DNA of 64,000 nucleotides from Fennellomyces sp. T-0311 (taxonomy: Eukaryota; Mucoromycota; Mucoromycetes; Mucorales; Lichtheimiaceae). A model generated the notes under the pieces. That model was not told where the DNA came from. It saw only the letters and a list, made by a program, of their open reading frames with translations, and made no database searches. Numbering within the stretch: position 1 is the stretch's first letter; the number at the start of each line of letters is the position of its first letter. The stretch is taken from positions 186,001 through 250,000 of the forward strand of contig JALLLT010000042.1 of assembly GCA_025266875.1 (NCBI GenBank). The letters are read 5' to 3'. Below are positions 36,932 through 48,440 of this stretch, piece after piece. The position numbers were made by a program, and so were the translations under genes.

Positions 36932-36951
36932 TTATATATATATATATATAA
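36932..36951. repeat. (TA)n microsatellite
   Basis: Ten TA units in the 3' region of the V-ATPase gene, between it and the M13 homologue. Confidence 0.85.
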
Positions 36952-37078
36952 AGTCAAGTGCTGTGTGTGTATGTGTGGGTGTGTTGCTTGCGTCACGTGT
37001 GGTAACTCCTCTTTGCTCTTTTTTTCGCCTGAGCTGTCAGGGAAGTTACTAACTTTTTTTTTCTCTCCCACTTGGTTC

Positions 37079-39778
37079 ATGGCATTGTCGGATGAGGCTC
37101 GTGCACCGCTTTTATCTCGCAATCGAATCGACGAAACAGATAACCGATCCGAGCGTAGCAATGAAGAAGTGACCGACTATGGCAGCGGCGTGTATCGCTA
37201 TCCACTTTACCTGCAACCCGGTCAATTCACATCGTTGGAAAAGTTAATGTTCTTCATTAGCTCGACATTGTTGATTTCCCTTTGTGTCTTTATCGGTTTA
37301 TACGCGAGAAGCAGTTTTGACGATCGGCTGCCTGTTCCGAGTCCTACTCCTGACCCGCCTCCCGTAGTACAGCCTCCTGATAAGAATGAGGTGAGCCAGA
37401 AAAAGAGAGAGAGAGAGACGGCATTTGAGCTAAAGAGGCCGGTATACGCAGTCTTATTGTTTGCAATCCAATTGTATTTTGACAGCAGCCAAGATTCTGC
37501 AGGTAACACTTGCCCGCGCGTTTTTATTTTTGTAACTTTGTGTGTGTGTATTTAGGACGTCAATCCAAACAATGATCCATGCAACGACTTTTATGCATAC
37601 ACGTGTGAGTTGTTGTTTGTTGCCTAGGAAACATATTAAAACTCACCCAAATGTATCTAGGCAGCAACTGGGTTGAAGGGCACGTGTTACGCGAGGACAA
37701 GCCAAAGACAAGCGTTGATACCACCGCCGATGAAAAGATCAAGCATCAATTGGACCAAATATTAACGCTATCGTTCGACGACGCCAACCCCATCCACGAC
37801 GGTTCGGAATTACCCTCACCCGACCGCATGCTCGACACGCAACTGTTTGCCAAACTGCAGACATTCTATCAGACGTGCATGGACGAAGATACCATCGACA
37901 GCTACAACGTCGAACCACTGTATGACATGTTCCGCACCATCCGGAGGTACCTACCCCTCAGCAACTATGCTCCTTCCATCAACGACTTGAGCCAGGCGGT
38001 GAGCCATTTGGCACAAAACGGCGTGTGGGCTTTGTTTACCATCCGCATCGGGCCCGATCCCCAAAACCCTGCCATGGCGACGGCATCGGTTTCGCAGGGT
38101 GAACTTGGACTGCCTTCGCGCGAATACTACGATGATCCCGAGATCGTCCAAGCGTATATGCAGATGGTGACCGAGATACTGGATGCCGTGTTTAGTCTCG
38201 ATACCGGCGAGTTTGGATGGAGTCGATGGAGTACCATTGCAACGGCGCGTCGGATCGTTGAATTTGAAAAACAATTGGCGTTGCAGTCCAACGTCGAGTC
38301 CAGTGATGGTCATTACTATTGGACCATGAACGAATTGCAGCAGACGGCACCCAGTCTCAACTGGTCTATGGTGTTTGACAGCACTGTCGGTGTTTCCCGT
38401 GACACAATTTGGATCCCTCAACCTGAATTGATCACAGGTGGACTGCAGGTGCTCAATGGATCCAATACCCGCACCTTGCAAATGTATCTGGTTTGGCGCG
38501 CATTGTGGCATTATTTGGATACTCTGGGTGAGACCTTTGTTGCTCCGAGACGCAAGTTGGATGCCAAGTTGTCTGGTATCGAAGCTCGCGCGAAACCGCC
38601 TCGATGGCAGTTTTGTCTTTCCCAAGTGGATCATTCCTTGGGCTTCTTGCTTGGTCGATACTTTGTGTTGCGCGACACGCAGGCTACCTTGACAACACAC
38701 AAAGCTGCTTCCATGGTCACCCATTTGGCGGCTACCATGGCTGAGCGGTTAAACAGGGTTTCTTGGATCAAAAATGAACAGGATCGCCAGGCTGTCTTAT
38801 CCAAGGTTTGTCAACGAGAGATGTTTTCTCAGAGAGAGAAAGGATGCTGATGTGCAGTTTTTTGCAAGATACATGATTTGGATCAACAGGTAGGGTATCC
38901 AACTGTGGCTCCGGATACGCGATCACCCATTTCCTTGGCTGAATTCTATCAAGATGTGGTGCCCGACAAAAGCAGTTTTTTCGAAAGTGTACTGAGCGCC
39001 AATCGGTGGAAAGTCAAGAACAGTTGGGAACGGTTGCGTCAGCCTATCGATAAAAGTGCCTGGGACATTGTTCCGCAACATGTGGGTATGACCTACAACC
39101 GTGCTCTCAACAAGATTCAAGTTCCAGCGGCCATGTTGCAACCACCCTTCTTTGATCCGCACGGACCAGACTATCTGAACTATGGATCACTGGGAGCCAT
39201 GGTGACGCATCAAATACTGCACGGATTCGATCGATATGGAAGAAAATACGATGGACAAGGCAAGCGAGGAAACTGGTGGTCCAACGAAACCAAAGAAGCA
39301 TTCGACGATGCAGCCATGTGTCTCGTTCAACAATATTCTGAATTCACCATCAAAGGACCCAAAGATCAAAGCTACCCCGTGGATGGTATCCAAACATTGG
39401 AAGGCAACTTGGCGGATCTTGGTGCGGTGCAGCAAGCTTACGAAACATGGAAAAATTCCAAAGATGCCAACGATGATTTACTCCCTGGATTGGATGATTG
39501 GACGCGAGATCAATTGTTTTATATCAACTTTGCAAGAATGCGTTGCAGCAAGAGTACACCGGAAAATAATTTGCATGAGGTACACCGTTTTTTTGAGTGC
39601 GTGTGCGCGTTGTTGTTGTTTATTAAAATGTGTTTTTCTGTAGCTTTATACGAGCAATCATGCGCCAGATCAATGGAGAGTTAATGGTCCGTTGATGAAT
39701 TCAGAACACTTTGCACAAACATTCTCGTGTCGTATTGGCACCCCCATGAATCCTCAACATAAATGTAAAGTTTGGTAA
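37079..39778 (+). CDS. M13 (neprilysin-like) metallopeptidase homologue, predicted inactive
   Basis: A type II membrane protein: a short cytosolic tail, one helix (LMFFISSTLLISLCVFIGLYA), a Pro-rich linker, then M13 N and C domains. Seen: DPCNDFYAYTCSNWV, ELGLPSREYYDDPE, VPAAMLQPPFFDP, SLGAMVTHQILHGFDRYGRK, and the C-terminal CRIGTPMNPQHKCKVW with the conserved His and Arg just before. The zinc motif HExxH reads HQILH (39208-39222), so the catalytic Glu is Gln. The third zinc ligand in GENxADxGG reads EGNLADLGA (39400-39423), and NAFY reads GMTY. Exons at 37079, 37560, 37662, 38890 and 39640 onward join in frame; a microexon between the first two (about 37485-37501) is possible but changes frame, so it is left out. 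The stop lies 24 bases from the end of the convergent P450 gene. Confidence 0.85.
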
Positions 39779-39802
39779 CTTTAAAATATATATATATCCT
39801 GT

Positions 39803-41705
39803 TTAAATGCGTCTGGTTATGCGGAACGTCGTGTCCCGTGGCAAGATAACAGTGCCGATTTCGTCCAGGTTGTTCAGATCTACTTGGATATCGTTACCCG
39901 ATTCGTCCTTGACGGGTTCAATGATGGACTTTTGCAGTAGCCGGACCAGAATATTGAACATTTCCACCTCGGCCTATAAACGTGATGAGTCTTTTTTTTT
40001 GTAAAGCAATGAGAAACTTTACGTACTAGATAGGCTCCCGGGCAAGTGCGTCTTTTGATAACGCTAATAAATATACTGTAATGTGTTTCCAGGCAGATGC
40101 AAAAGTTTACCTGCCCCATCCAAAGTTATAATGATCTCGCTCATCGACCGCAGCGTTGGCAGCGGCAGACATTGGCTTGAGTCGATCGAGAAATCGATCC
40201 GGCATAAACTTTTCAGGCTCGTTGTAAACATCAGGGTTCATGTGGATGGCGCGCATGTTGCTGACAATGGTTGTTCCTTTGGGTATAAAGTAGCCTTGAC
40301 AAGTCACTACATGCGTGGAATAAAGAGTTGGCTCACATTGTATGGTTTAATACGAGGCATGCATACGATCTTTGGATGTTTCGTGAAGCAATCCAAACGG
40401 TGTCGTGGCTCGATACCGCATGCACTCCTTTTGCACCGATATAAAATGGGGCAAATGATCGCGTTCATCAAACGTAGGCAATCGACCATACACATGAACG
40501 AATCCATCCAGTTCGTTCCGTAGCATATCCTGGACATCCTGATAACGGCATAAAATAGCAATGGCCCATGCCAGTGTGATGGCAATGGTATCACTGCCTG
40601 CAGCAATTGTGTCACCTGCCGACAAAATATTGGGTTGACATTACATCGCGGGTGAGCGAAACCAAACTTACTCATCGTTACGATCATTGCCTTTTCGTCC
40701 ATATGGTCAAGCTTACTCAGCTGTTTGACGAGACAATCGACATTACTTTCCAATGCGTCCTTGATCAACTGTCCAAACAGGGGATTCGTGTTTTCTTCAA
40801 CAAACCGCTGCATGCCTGGTTGGAAAAAGTAATCCGCCATGGAAAACGCGGGCAGGAAGGTTCTCATGTCCTTGACGATATTGGCATGCGTCAATCCTTC
40901 GTCGATATTGTGAATGATCGATTGGAATAACGGATCGTCGATGGATTCAGCACGTTTTCCAACACCCACGGCCAAGATAACGTTCATGGCTGCCAATTGA
41001 AGTGGTTTCACAATATCCACTTGACCCTGCCTGGCGGATGCATCCAACAAGCAGTCGACCAAAATGTCCGCCTCGGGATCAAGGATATGGTTGATTTGGG
41101 AAACGTTTTTTGGCGCAATCATTCCGAGCACTGTTTTTTTTAATTGGGTGAGATGGATTTAGGCAGGAGGTTTTTGATCTTACCGGCCGCCCGTGTCTTG
41201 TTCCATTCATCGGATGGGTTGGGGAAAATAATCCCGCGGTTTTGTGAATAGTGTTTGTGCGTGTAATACTGGAATGGTCGGTTGGATGTGACGCTGCCGT
41301 TTTGACAAAATATCTCGTGCGCAAGATGCGGGTCGCCAAGCAGGATCCATGGTTTGACACCCATATATATCTTCATGATAGGACCTAAAAAGTCGGTTTA
41401 GTCTGCTTTTTTGTGTGTCCAAAAAAATTATTGGAAAACGTTACCCAACTGGTGTTGCCATTTCGCCATTTGACCCGATGGTGATTCCATTAATGAAAAC
41501 AAATGGCCTACAACTTGTTATTTACTTACTTTGGTGTGGTCCTTTGTGTATTACCAAAGTAAGGTACACGTCCTGGTGGGACAGGTATTTCTTTGTACGA
41601 ATTAAACTCGCTCGCGAAGACGCGTTTGGCTACATAATAGTAGGTCGCCATGGTACTGGCGAGGACAAGACTCATCACCCATGGTTGATCGAGTTTGTTT
41701 GGCAT
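39803..41705 (-). CDS. Cytochrome P450, copy A
   Basis: A membrane-anchored haem monooxygenase, probably of a Mucoromycota-specific clan such as CYP509 (inference from overall pattern). The ATG at 41705 (MPNKLDQPWVMSLVLASTMA) opens the ER anchor; an upstream in-frame extension is ignored. Eight exons join in frame. Marks: the Pro-rich IPVPPGRVPYFG hinge, PSDEWNKTRAA, the I-helix IAAGSDTIAITLAW, the K-helix ExxR in KECMRYR, PKGTTIVSNMRAIHMNPD, PDRFLDRL, and the haem loop FGWGRRTCPGAYL with the Cys, built across two introns. The C-terminus ends TTFRITRRI. Substrate unknown. Paralogue at 48.4-50.4 kb; the reductase partner is not in the window. Confidence 0.92.
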
Positions 41706-42101
41706 TGCGAATGGTGGTGATTGAATAAGGGGGTGTTGAAAGGGTTGAAAAAAAACAGGCACGTTAATGCAAGGCTGCTCAGTCTGTGTAACCTTAAAAT
41801 CAATAGCGAAATCGTTAGCTTACTGACAAACTTTGAGGTTGGTATCCCTTTGACAGCTTTGACTTTGGATTCTCTTGCCACGAGTCTTTTTACCCTGTCT
41901 TTACTATACTTGATGATCTGTAGAGCTAGCAGTGCAGGTGGATCGCCCAAAAGTGTAGTATGACTTGACAAGAAAGAAACGTTTTACGCAAGACATCCGC
42001 ATTAATGAGATGATTGCAACCGAACTTTGATCCATCTTGTTGAATAATCCGACAAGCGCTTTAGATATAGCAGTCGCTTTGTCTCTATGTCATAGCGTAA
42101 A
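41706..42101. other. Upstream region of P450 copy A
   Basis: About 400 bases that should include the P450 A promoter. No supported gene. Confidence 0.4.
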
Positions 42102-42310
42102 ATGAGCTTCCCAAGTTTTGGAAAGCGAGTGTATCTTGTCACAGCGACACAGCTTCCACCAGAGATAGCAGCATATCTGCATCATGAAAGTAATAATTTG
42201 ATGGTGCTGGTGAGATAACTTGCCCAACTATCACAACACTTTGTAAGCACTCATAGCTGTATAATTACACACGACAGGATCTCATAGCACTGCGCTTAAT
42301 GGAACGGTGA
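42102..42310 (+). CDS. Possible small two-exon gene (46 codons)
   Basis: The ATG at 42102 opens MSFPSFGKRVYLVTATQLPP. A canonical donor (GTGAGA) follows after LMVL and an acceptor ACGACAG precedes DLIALRLMER and a stop at 42310. The splice sites are good, but the protein is short and unassigned. It may be a chance frame or the remains of a larger gene. Confidence 0.25.
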
Positions 42311-42411
42311 TAGGGTTGGTGGACATGGCTGGAGTGTGTAACACCGCGAACTGCGGAAGGAAGGCTGAAGCAAGAGAACGAGCCTTTTTTTCAGCGTACA
42401 TGGGCGTGTCT

Positions 42412-42950
42412 CTAAAAAAAGTTCATTGGTGGTACATTACTCCAAACGCGCAGTCTCTGGATCCGTTGATGCGTTATGGATAGCTGTGTTTGTCTAGGAA
42501 AGCCCTTGAATCCTCCAGAAAAGAAGGTATGGAAGGTAAACCCCTTTATTTCGCGATACCCTGCTAAACTCAAAAGTTGGCATTGGTTTTGGGCGATGAA
42601 ATAACCCATAGATTTTGTTGTAGGAATTATTGCCTTAATCCCCGATCGTACTTCATCTATTGAACCGTGCGGATCGACAGCAAAGAAGGAATAGTGATGA
42701 GTACGTTGCAATAATTCAATTTCGCGCCTCTACCGGTTCTCAACAAGAACCCAGGCAGGATCAACCGGTTTTCGTATAATTGCAGGTCTCTTAATAGCTA
42801 AGTAGCCGGGGGCCAGTACCACTTTTTCATGCGCGCGTAGAGGCAACAACGGACAAATGGAAAAGGTATTGCTGGTCATATTGCTATTTGTAATGTCTGC
42901 TAAACGTGTGCATACAGCAAAATCGTGGAATAATAACCACTGCATGGGCG
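42412..42950 (-). pseudogene. Relic of an F-box/LRR gene
   Basis: Broken minus-strand frames match the intact gene at 43.6-45.3 kb in order. FHDFAVCTRLADI then FSICPLLPLRAHEKVV corresponds to FYDFVSCTNVSPSW and YFLSLYPLFPLSQQERTKVV. Further on CQLLSLAGYREIKGF and TQLSITHQRIQRL correspond to CRQLKRLKLESKFIA and PKLSITYLSRNRLP. The remaining LRRs are absent. Confidence 0.5.
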
Positions 42951-43598
42951 GCCGTTCACAAAGTCATGACTCAATGCTCTGTCGCTTGAGTGTTTGGTGC
43001 TTGAGCTTAGTCGCATAGTAAGAACATGTCAGTTGTCGGCGCTATACATACTATACTTGCAGAATTGTCAGGCCACTTTGTTGGTGCTGATTTTTTGTGT
43101 TGGTAAATATTTTATACACCATATACTGCTTTGTGCCACGACCAGACCACTCGGAGCACTTTCAAACTTTTCCTACGATTAATTAGTGAAATCTCCCCAA
43201 CTTTTTTCTTGCTATTATGTTTCTATTACATTCCACTTCTTTTTCATTGTGTAACTTTAAAACAAGTATTAATAGCAAAGAATCTCATAGCAAATAGAGC
43301 AGTTAACTGCACACGTACAATTTGAATACTTCCTCAAGCAAAAGTCTTGGTATCCTTTGATCTAAACAAGCCAAAAGTGCTGTGACCTATATCTTTTATT
43401 AACTCACATACTTCAAAACTTACTTTTCTTCGTGAACTATCGTTCACAATAACATTGCGTCATAAACTGAGTGATGTACCAATGCCAAAAACGCAAAATT
43501 TCATTGATTCTGCTATGCCTCGCGATCAGCAGCTAAAATCATATTGGCTTTATGTATTGAATTTGCAAATGCACTATATACTATGCTGATGGAATTTT
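42951..43598. other. Intergenic stretch
   Basis: About 650 AT-rich bases between the relic and the 3' end of F-box/LRR gene 2. Nothing recognised. Confidence 0.4.
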
Positions 43599-45279
43599 CT
43601 AAACATCTGTCGTCTGAACTACAAGATGAATACCATCGACTGAGTTGTTGTGGATGACTTTGAGTTTGGGATTCCTGAACAGGACTTGCTCGATCATGCT
43701 GCCAGTGTACGGTTTCTTAGGTATTGGTTCAGGAAAAGGGAACGCGGTGACTTTTAGGATTTGCAAGGACGGAAACCGAGATATTGCGGACAAGATGTTG
43801 TCATCAATCATGTCATAGGAATTGTACAAGTATATCTTTTGGATTTGCGCATTTGTCGCCGTAAAAAAACTGAGGAGTTCTTCAGGTTTGTCATCCATTT
43901 GAAAGCTAAAATGAATACATTCCAGGCTTGGGAGCTCACTCACAGCCTTAAGTATCTCCTTTGTCATACTCCCACATTTGATATCTGCCGTGTGTAACCG
44001 GTAGCAACGATGGAACGCCTCGGTCATCTTAATGATATTCTGACGCTGTGCAATTGTAGGTGGTTCACCTGAATTAGGAAAGACAACACGTAAGATTTGC
44101 AGCATTTCTGTGACACTTGCAATGGCATCCCGTATGTCGCTCCAGTCGGAATGCGAGTAACGTAAGTCGATCGAAAGTTTTTGAATGTATGGTACATATG
44201 GTACTGGTATGTATGATACGATCTGTCTACTAACAGATTTGCACGGCTGCAAAGTAATAGTTGAAAGCGCGGAAGGACAAAGTTGAAGTATTCGATGTAT
44301 AGAACCGTCCCAACAGTTTTGATCGCTGAGAATAAGCTCTCGTAAAAATGGACATAGCAAGAGGATATCCTTCAGAACATCGATGGGTGATGCATTGGTA
44401 TGTGCAGGGGTTGGAAGTCGGTTTCTACTGAGATATGTAATTGATAGCTTGGGGCGTTTGCTGAGATTCGTAAGCGGAAGCGCAATAAATTTGCTTTCCA
44501 ACTTGAGTCTTTTTAGTTGACGGCAACTGGATAGGCGTCGAAGCAGATCGCTTGTGTGTTGTGGTGATATAGTTGATTCTAGAACTAGTGTTTCGACTGT
44601 TGCAATTCTTCCTCGATATCCAACAGCACTTCGTAGGACTTTCCAGGTAAATATGTGACTGATAATATTAAGACAACGTTAATCAGACCGTCTTGTAAAA
44701 TTTCGGTTGATTGCAACTAGTTACCGTACTCAGGTTCATGACGATGCTGTAAATAGCTATTGTGCTCAAGTTGGCTTTTTAGACGCCTGAAAGCGGTGGG
44801 CGGGTAATACCCACGGCCGAAAGGGTGTCCCTGCAGCCAGCTGACTACTTTAGTTCTCTCTTGTTGGCTTAATGGAAACAGTGGATACAGAGATAAGAAA
44901 TAGTCTTGCTTTTGTGGCCACACAAATTCCATAAGAAATGTTCTCCAGGAAGGACTAACATTTGTGCATGACACAAAGTCGTAAAATGCAATGGACTCAA
45001 AGATTGCACATGTGATTTCGGCAGGGAAGATGTGAACAAAGTCCTGAAAGAATATATGCTGCTGATAAACCTCTGACGCGCTAAGTGTCGGTTCAGCAGG
45101 ATGTAAGGAGAGTGTTTCCGTGGAAGCCTTGTGCACGTTCAAATTATCCAGTGCTTGGACTACGGAATTGCGCTCTGTTGATAGTGTTGTTTGATGTCTT
45201 TTATCTGAACACACTTACCTACGTTGACCGCCTCTGAGACGCATTGTTGGCCTATATGCTCGCTTTTGCCGTTAGTCAT
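43599..45279 (-). CDS. F-box / leucine-rich-repeat protein 2
   Basis: A predicted SCF substrate receptor. Three exons (45279-45219, 45159-44730, 44658-43599) give 516 residues. The ATG at 45279 (MTNGKSEHIGQQ) is preferred because the second exon alone has only a GTG. The F-box is FVHIFPAEITCAIFESIAFY followed by DFVSCTNVSPSWRTFL. LRR-like strands follow: VETLVLESTISP, RQLKRLKLESKFIA, FLRELILSDQN, SLECIHFSFQM, IQKIYLYNSYD, SLQILKVTAFPF. The intron 44659-44729 uses GTACGG as donor and restores RHEPDHIFTWKVLRS. It belongs to a different subfamily from gene 1. Relics of this subfamily lie on both sides and near P450 copy B. Confidence 0.8.
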
Positions 45280-45830
45280 GGCGGTTTTGGGATGGTGCGT
45301 ATACTTGGCAGAAAAGAAAAACCAAAGGACGTAAAAGTAGGCTTTCATCTGTGATAAACTGGGTAATACTTTAAGTATTACGTCATACTGCAATACTATT
45401 TTAGATGAACGTTCAGCGAAAAGTATCGTCTTTGATAAAAAGACTCTCGAAAGGTAATATGTACAAGCTCTCAGTTACTCGATAGCTATATACCTCGGTA
45501 CTGTTGTCGGAAGCGACATCTTAATTGGATTTGACAAATGGGAAATGACATTACATGTAGTATAAAGCGCAAATCGCTCCCCTGAGATGTTCGTTATTTT
45601 GTATGAAAGTACCTATAGCGTAATTATTCAGTTTATAATATTAGACATTAGAGTATCCACTCAAATTTACTATGTTACACGAACAAAATTATAAGTACAT
45701 ACCGTTTTGAATTTACATTAACAGGTGTTTGTTAAATAATTCTGTCTACGTTGTGTTCTTAAAGATTAAAGCCTCCTCGGCTAAGCCCTGTTTCAGTGAC
45801 TCTGAGCTGAGATTTTCTAACCATGAACTC
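45280..45830. other. Upstream region of F-box/LRR gene 2
   Basis: About 550 bases with the probable promoter. No supported gene. Confidence 0.4.
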
Positions 45831-46480
45831 CTATATCATGTTGTCGCTACAGCTATTTGGAGGTGGTAATGTACTTAGGATTAAGCAGCAGGGATTTCTA
45901 GTAACTGCAAAAGATGAAAATTTGGATATAGCACAAAAGACGTTGTCGCTGACAACGTAATTGAGATTGTACAAGGAAATGTCTTTGTCTGGCGCATTAG
46001 TATCAGTGACGAATTGGAAGCAACCATCAATTGGCACCCCTCACTAAGACAAGGTTGTCTCCAGGTTCGATGCGTTAGAAAAAGCTTCCTACTACGTAAC
46101 TGCTCTGGATGTCAACTATGTACATTATGTAGCAGCAATGGAAGACGTTTGACAGACCAAGCATAGTACCGTAACTGCAGGTAAATGTACTTGACTTGAT
46201 TGCGATGAGTAAGACCCACAATATCTTGGTAGCACTGGTGATAAAACTCTGTAAGTTAACTCGTGGGACATAATTGAAGGCAGCTGAAATCTGTCGAGCA
46301 GTATATATGAGTTGGACAGATTTATACAACGTACGTCCTTTCCAATACGCTACATCACGGCTGATACGTACGCAACAAAGAGAGCGTGGGAGGATATGGC
46401 TGCAGTATTCGGTGTGAAATTGCACTTTTGTAAGAATGAGCAGAGCAACAGAATTTCTTTAGAAAATCAAGCGGTACTAT
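45831..46480 (-). pseudogene. Relic of an F-box/LRR gene next to gene 2
   Basis: The C-terminal half of a gene-2 paralogue in broken frames. VTDTNAPDKDISLYNLNYVV then DNVFCAISKFSSF corresponds to FTATNAQIQKIYLYNSYDMI and DNILSAISRFPSL. Upstream, SATKILWVLL and FHCCYIMYIVDIQSS correspond to SVTEMLQILRVV and FHRCYRLHTADIKCGS. Stops interrupt the frames; the F-box part is not found. Confidence 0.6.
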
Positions 46481-46630
46481 ATCGCTCCAAGTACTGATAT
46501 ACTGAGATATTAGGTGCGTACTTGTGGTGTCCAAGGACTAAGTCCGATAAAGAAGTCCAAATCGAGAATACGTCACCTACGTGTTACCAAATTTGTTAGC
46601 GTCGATCTGTCAATACTCCGTTACTTCGAT

Positions 46631-46713
46631 CGTACTAAAAGACACTAAGAGACACTAAGAAGTACTAAGAGGTACTAAGAGGTACTAAGAGGTACTAAGA
46701 GAAAGACTAAGAG
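46631..46713. repeat. Tandem array of a 10-base unit (GGTACTAAGA)
   Basis: Seven consecutive 10-base units of the form RRYACTAAGA with small changes, then a variant unit. The last three full units are identical. No coding role is seen. Confidence 0.9.
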
Positions 46714-47652
46714 AATTTATGATGCAAATCTGTCATATGAATCGAAGGAAGCGATCGAGTATAAAAGAACCATCGTAATAATAGAAAGCAAGTTGTTCTG
46801 ATTTTCAGAAATAAATCTGTATCTCAAAGGATTCGTCTTTATTGCCTCACCTTACTATTTATCAACTCCACAACACAGTACTGATCGATAGCTGAACGTG
46901 TCTGCAAGGGTTCATAAATCGTCTGGATAGAAAATTTCGGAACGGGAGTTTGCATCCAGCTGGGCGTAAGAAAAGACCAGGAGTTCTTGACGGTAATATA
47001 GTGTTGGCGCCGTTTTGAGTCTGGTGTACAGTCGTCGGTTGTTGTGTAAATCGGTAGTTGAGTACACCAAAATAGAGTGAGCACCAGCAACAATATCGTT
47101 TGTTACGGACGTTTGTATAAAGGGATCCTAAAGAGGATTGAGGATTGAAAATAGAAAATGGGTAGTAAAGCAAATTATCTTTATTGCTTGATCGATAAAC
47201 AGTAATCCTAATTGCAGGACACTAAACAACACTGATAACTATAAAGTATTTAGTTTGGGGTGTTGATAAATGTAATCAATTGACCAATGTTTATTTAATG
47301 AAAAGCGCTTCTTATTTATATCTTTCGATACAATGGCGCAGCACTAGCTATTCTAGCTGTGATAGGTGCGTACGGTAACCAATTGATGATGGTGTAGTTG
47401 CCGCAGCAGTGGGGGTAAAGGTGATTGGTGTTGTTAATGCAGGCTAATTGCTGGCTAGTGGTGGCGCAGCTGCCGCAGTAATTGAGATGTAGAGTGCCGC
47501 AGCAAAGAAGATTCTGGCTACTGGGCTACTCTATCGGGTAATTGTGGGTGTTTGAGGTACTTGTGGGTTTCGGGTTTTTATATTATTAATTATTTTTGGT
47601 TTTTGTACATCTTTTTTAATACTAATAATGATAATATATATGATATGATAAT

Positions 47653-47655
<3 letters not shown>

Positions 47656-47704
<49 letters not shown>
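47656..47704. repeat. (GA)n microsatellite, about 24 units
   Basis: An uninterrupted GA run of about 49 bases in non-coding DNA. Confidence 0.95.
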
Positions 47705-47708
<4 letters not shown>

Positions 47709-48440
47709 GAAAAGGAAAAGTTGGTGGGGCTGCCAACCTGTCTATCAATAGTCAAATGAATCTCCAATTCTTCAGCATCGCTCAAGCTGATTTTGCATGG
47801 TTGATAAAGTATCAGATGAATGTCCATGCATTTGCTAACCGTTTGTGTAGTTAATTAGTCAGTGCAACCACTATTCTTTGCTCATCGTCCACAGTACTGA
47901 TGATACGCGCTCGGCATTTTGCTGTATTAGTCACTTCACATCACTTTTTAGTGGAAAATATACTATTGCTAGACCAGAAAAAAAGCCAGAGAGCGAGAAA
48001 CATGAATGTGAGACGTACCCAAAAACAGGTTTTAAGCTTTAATCGCTTACGTCATATTTGATGATCCTCTTATTTTTCTTAAACCTGCGTATACAAATAT
48101 CCTCGACTTTGGACAGAGGAAGAGTGCATAGCATGGCGCAAAATTTTCAATTCCCTATGCACTGCAGCATAATCGCTCAGATCGTTATGTTTTATATGGG
48201 TACCGTGAGACCATACGGATCATACCTATATAAGGACCTCCATGTGTAATAAGATAGATTTGGTTTGTCACACACATCAGGATTCCAAAATAGCAATAAA
48301 CGGGTGACAAAAATATCAGCAAATAACACTTTTCCAGGTATGCTGCCTGCCCATTAGCAAGTACTTCAGTTAAACTATGCTTTGCAATTCGGAGTGAATG
48401 CGCAACTCATTTATGGTACTGTTTTAATCCATATATTTTA

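Larger units (their letters stand above)
46481..48440. other. Gene-poor, repeat-bearing region between F-box relic and P450 copy B
   Basis: About 2 kb with a 10-base tandem repeat and a long GA tract (listed separately). A minus-strand frame near 46840-47092 reads like a small secreted protein but lacks an ATG. GCCGCAGCA-type words recur near 47400-47510. Confidence 0.45.

Noticed and set aside
37485..37501. Possible microexon in the M13 homologue
   Set aside because: It has AG and GT borders, but its 17 bases would shift the frame before DVNPNNDPCNDFY, so the longer intron is preferred.
46839..47093. Minus-strand frame resembling a small secreted protein
   Set aside because: It has no ATG; the apparent signal peptide begins at TTG and no upstream exon was found.
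47400..47510. Recurring GCCGCAGCA words
   Set aside because: Spacing is irregular and the copies are few; not enough for a repeat array or a coding repeat.
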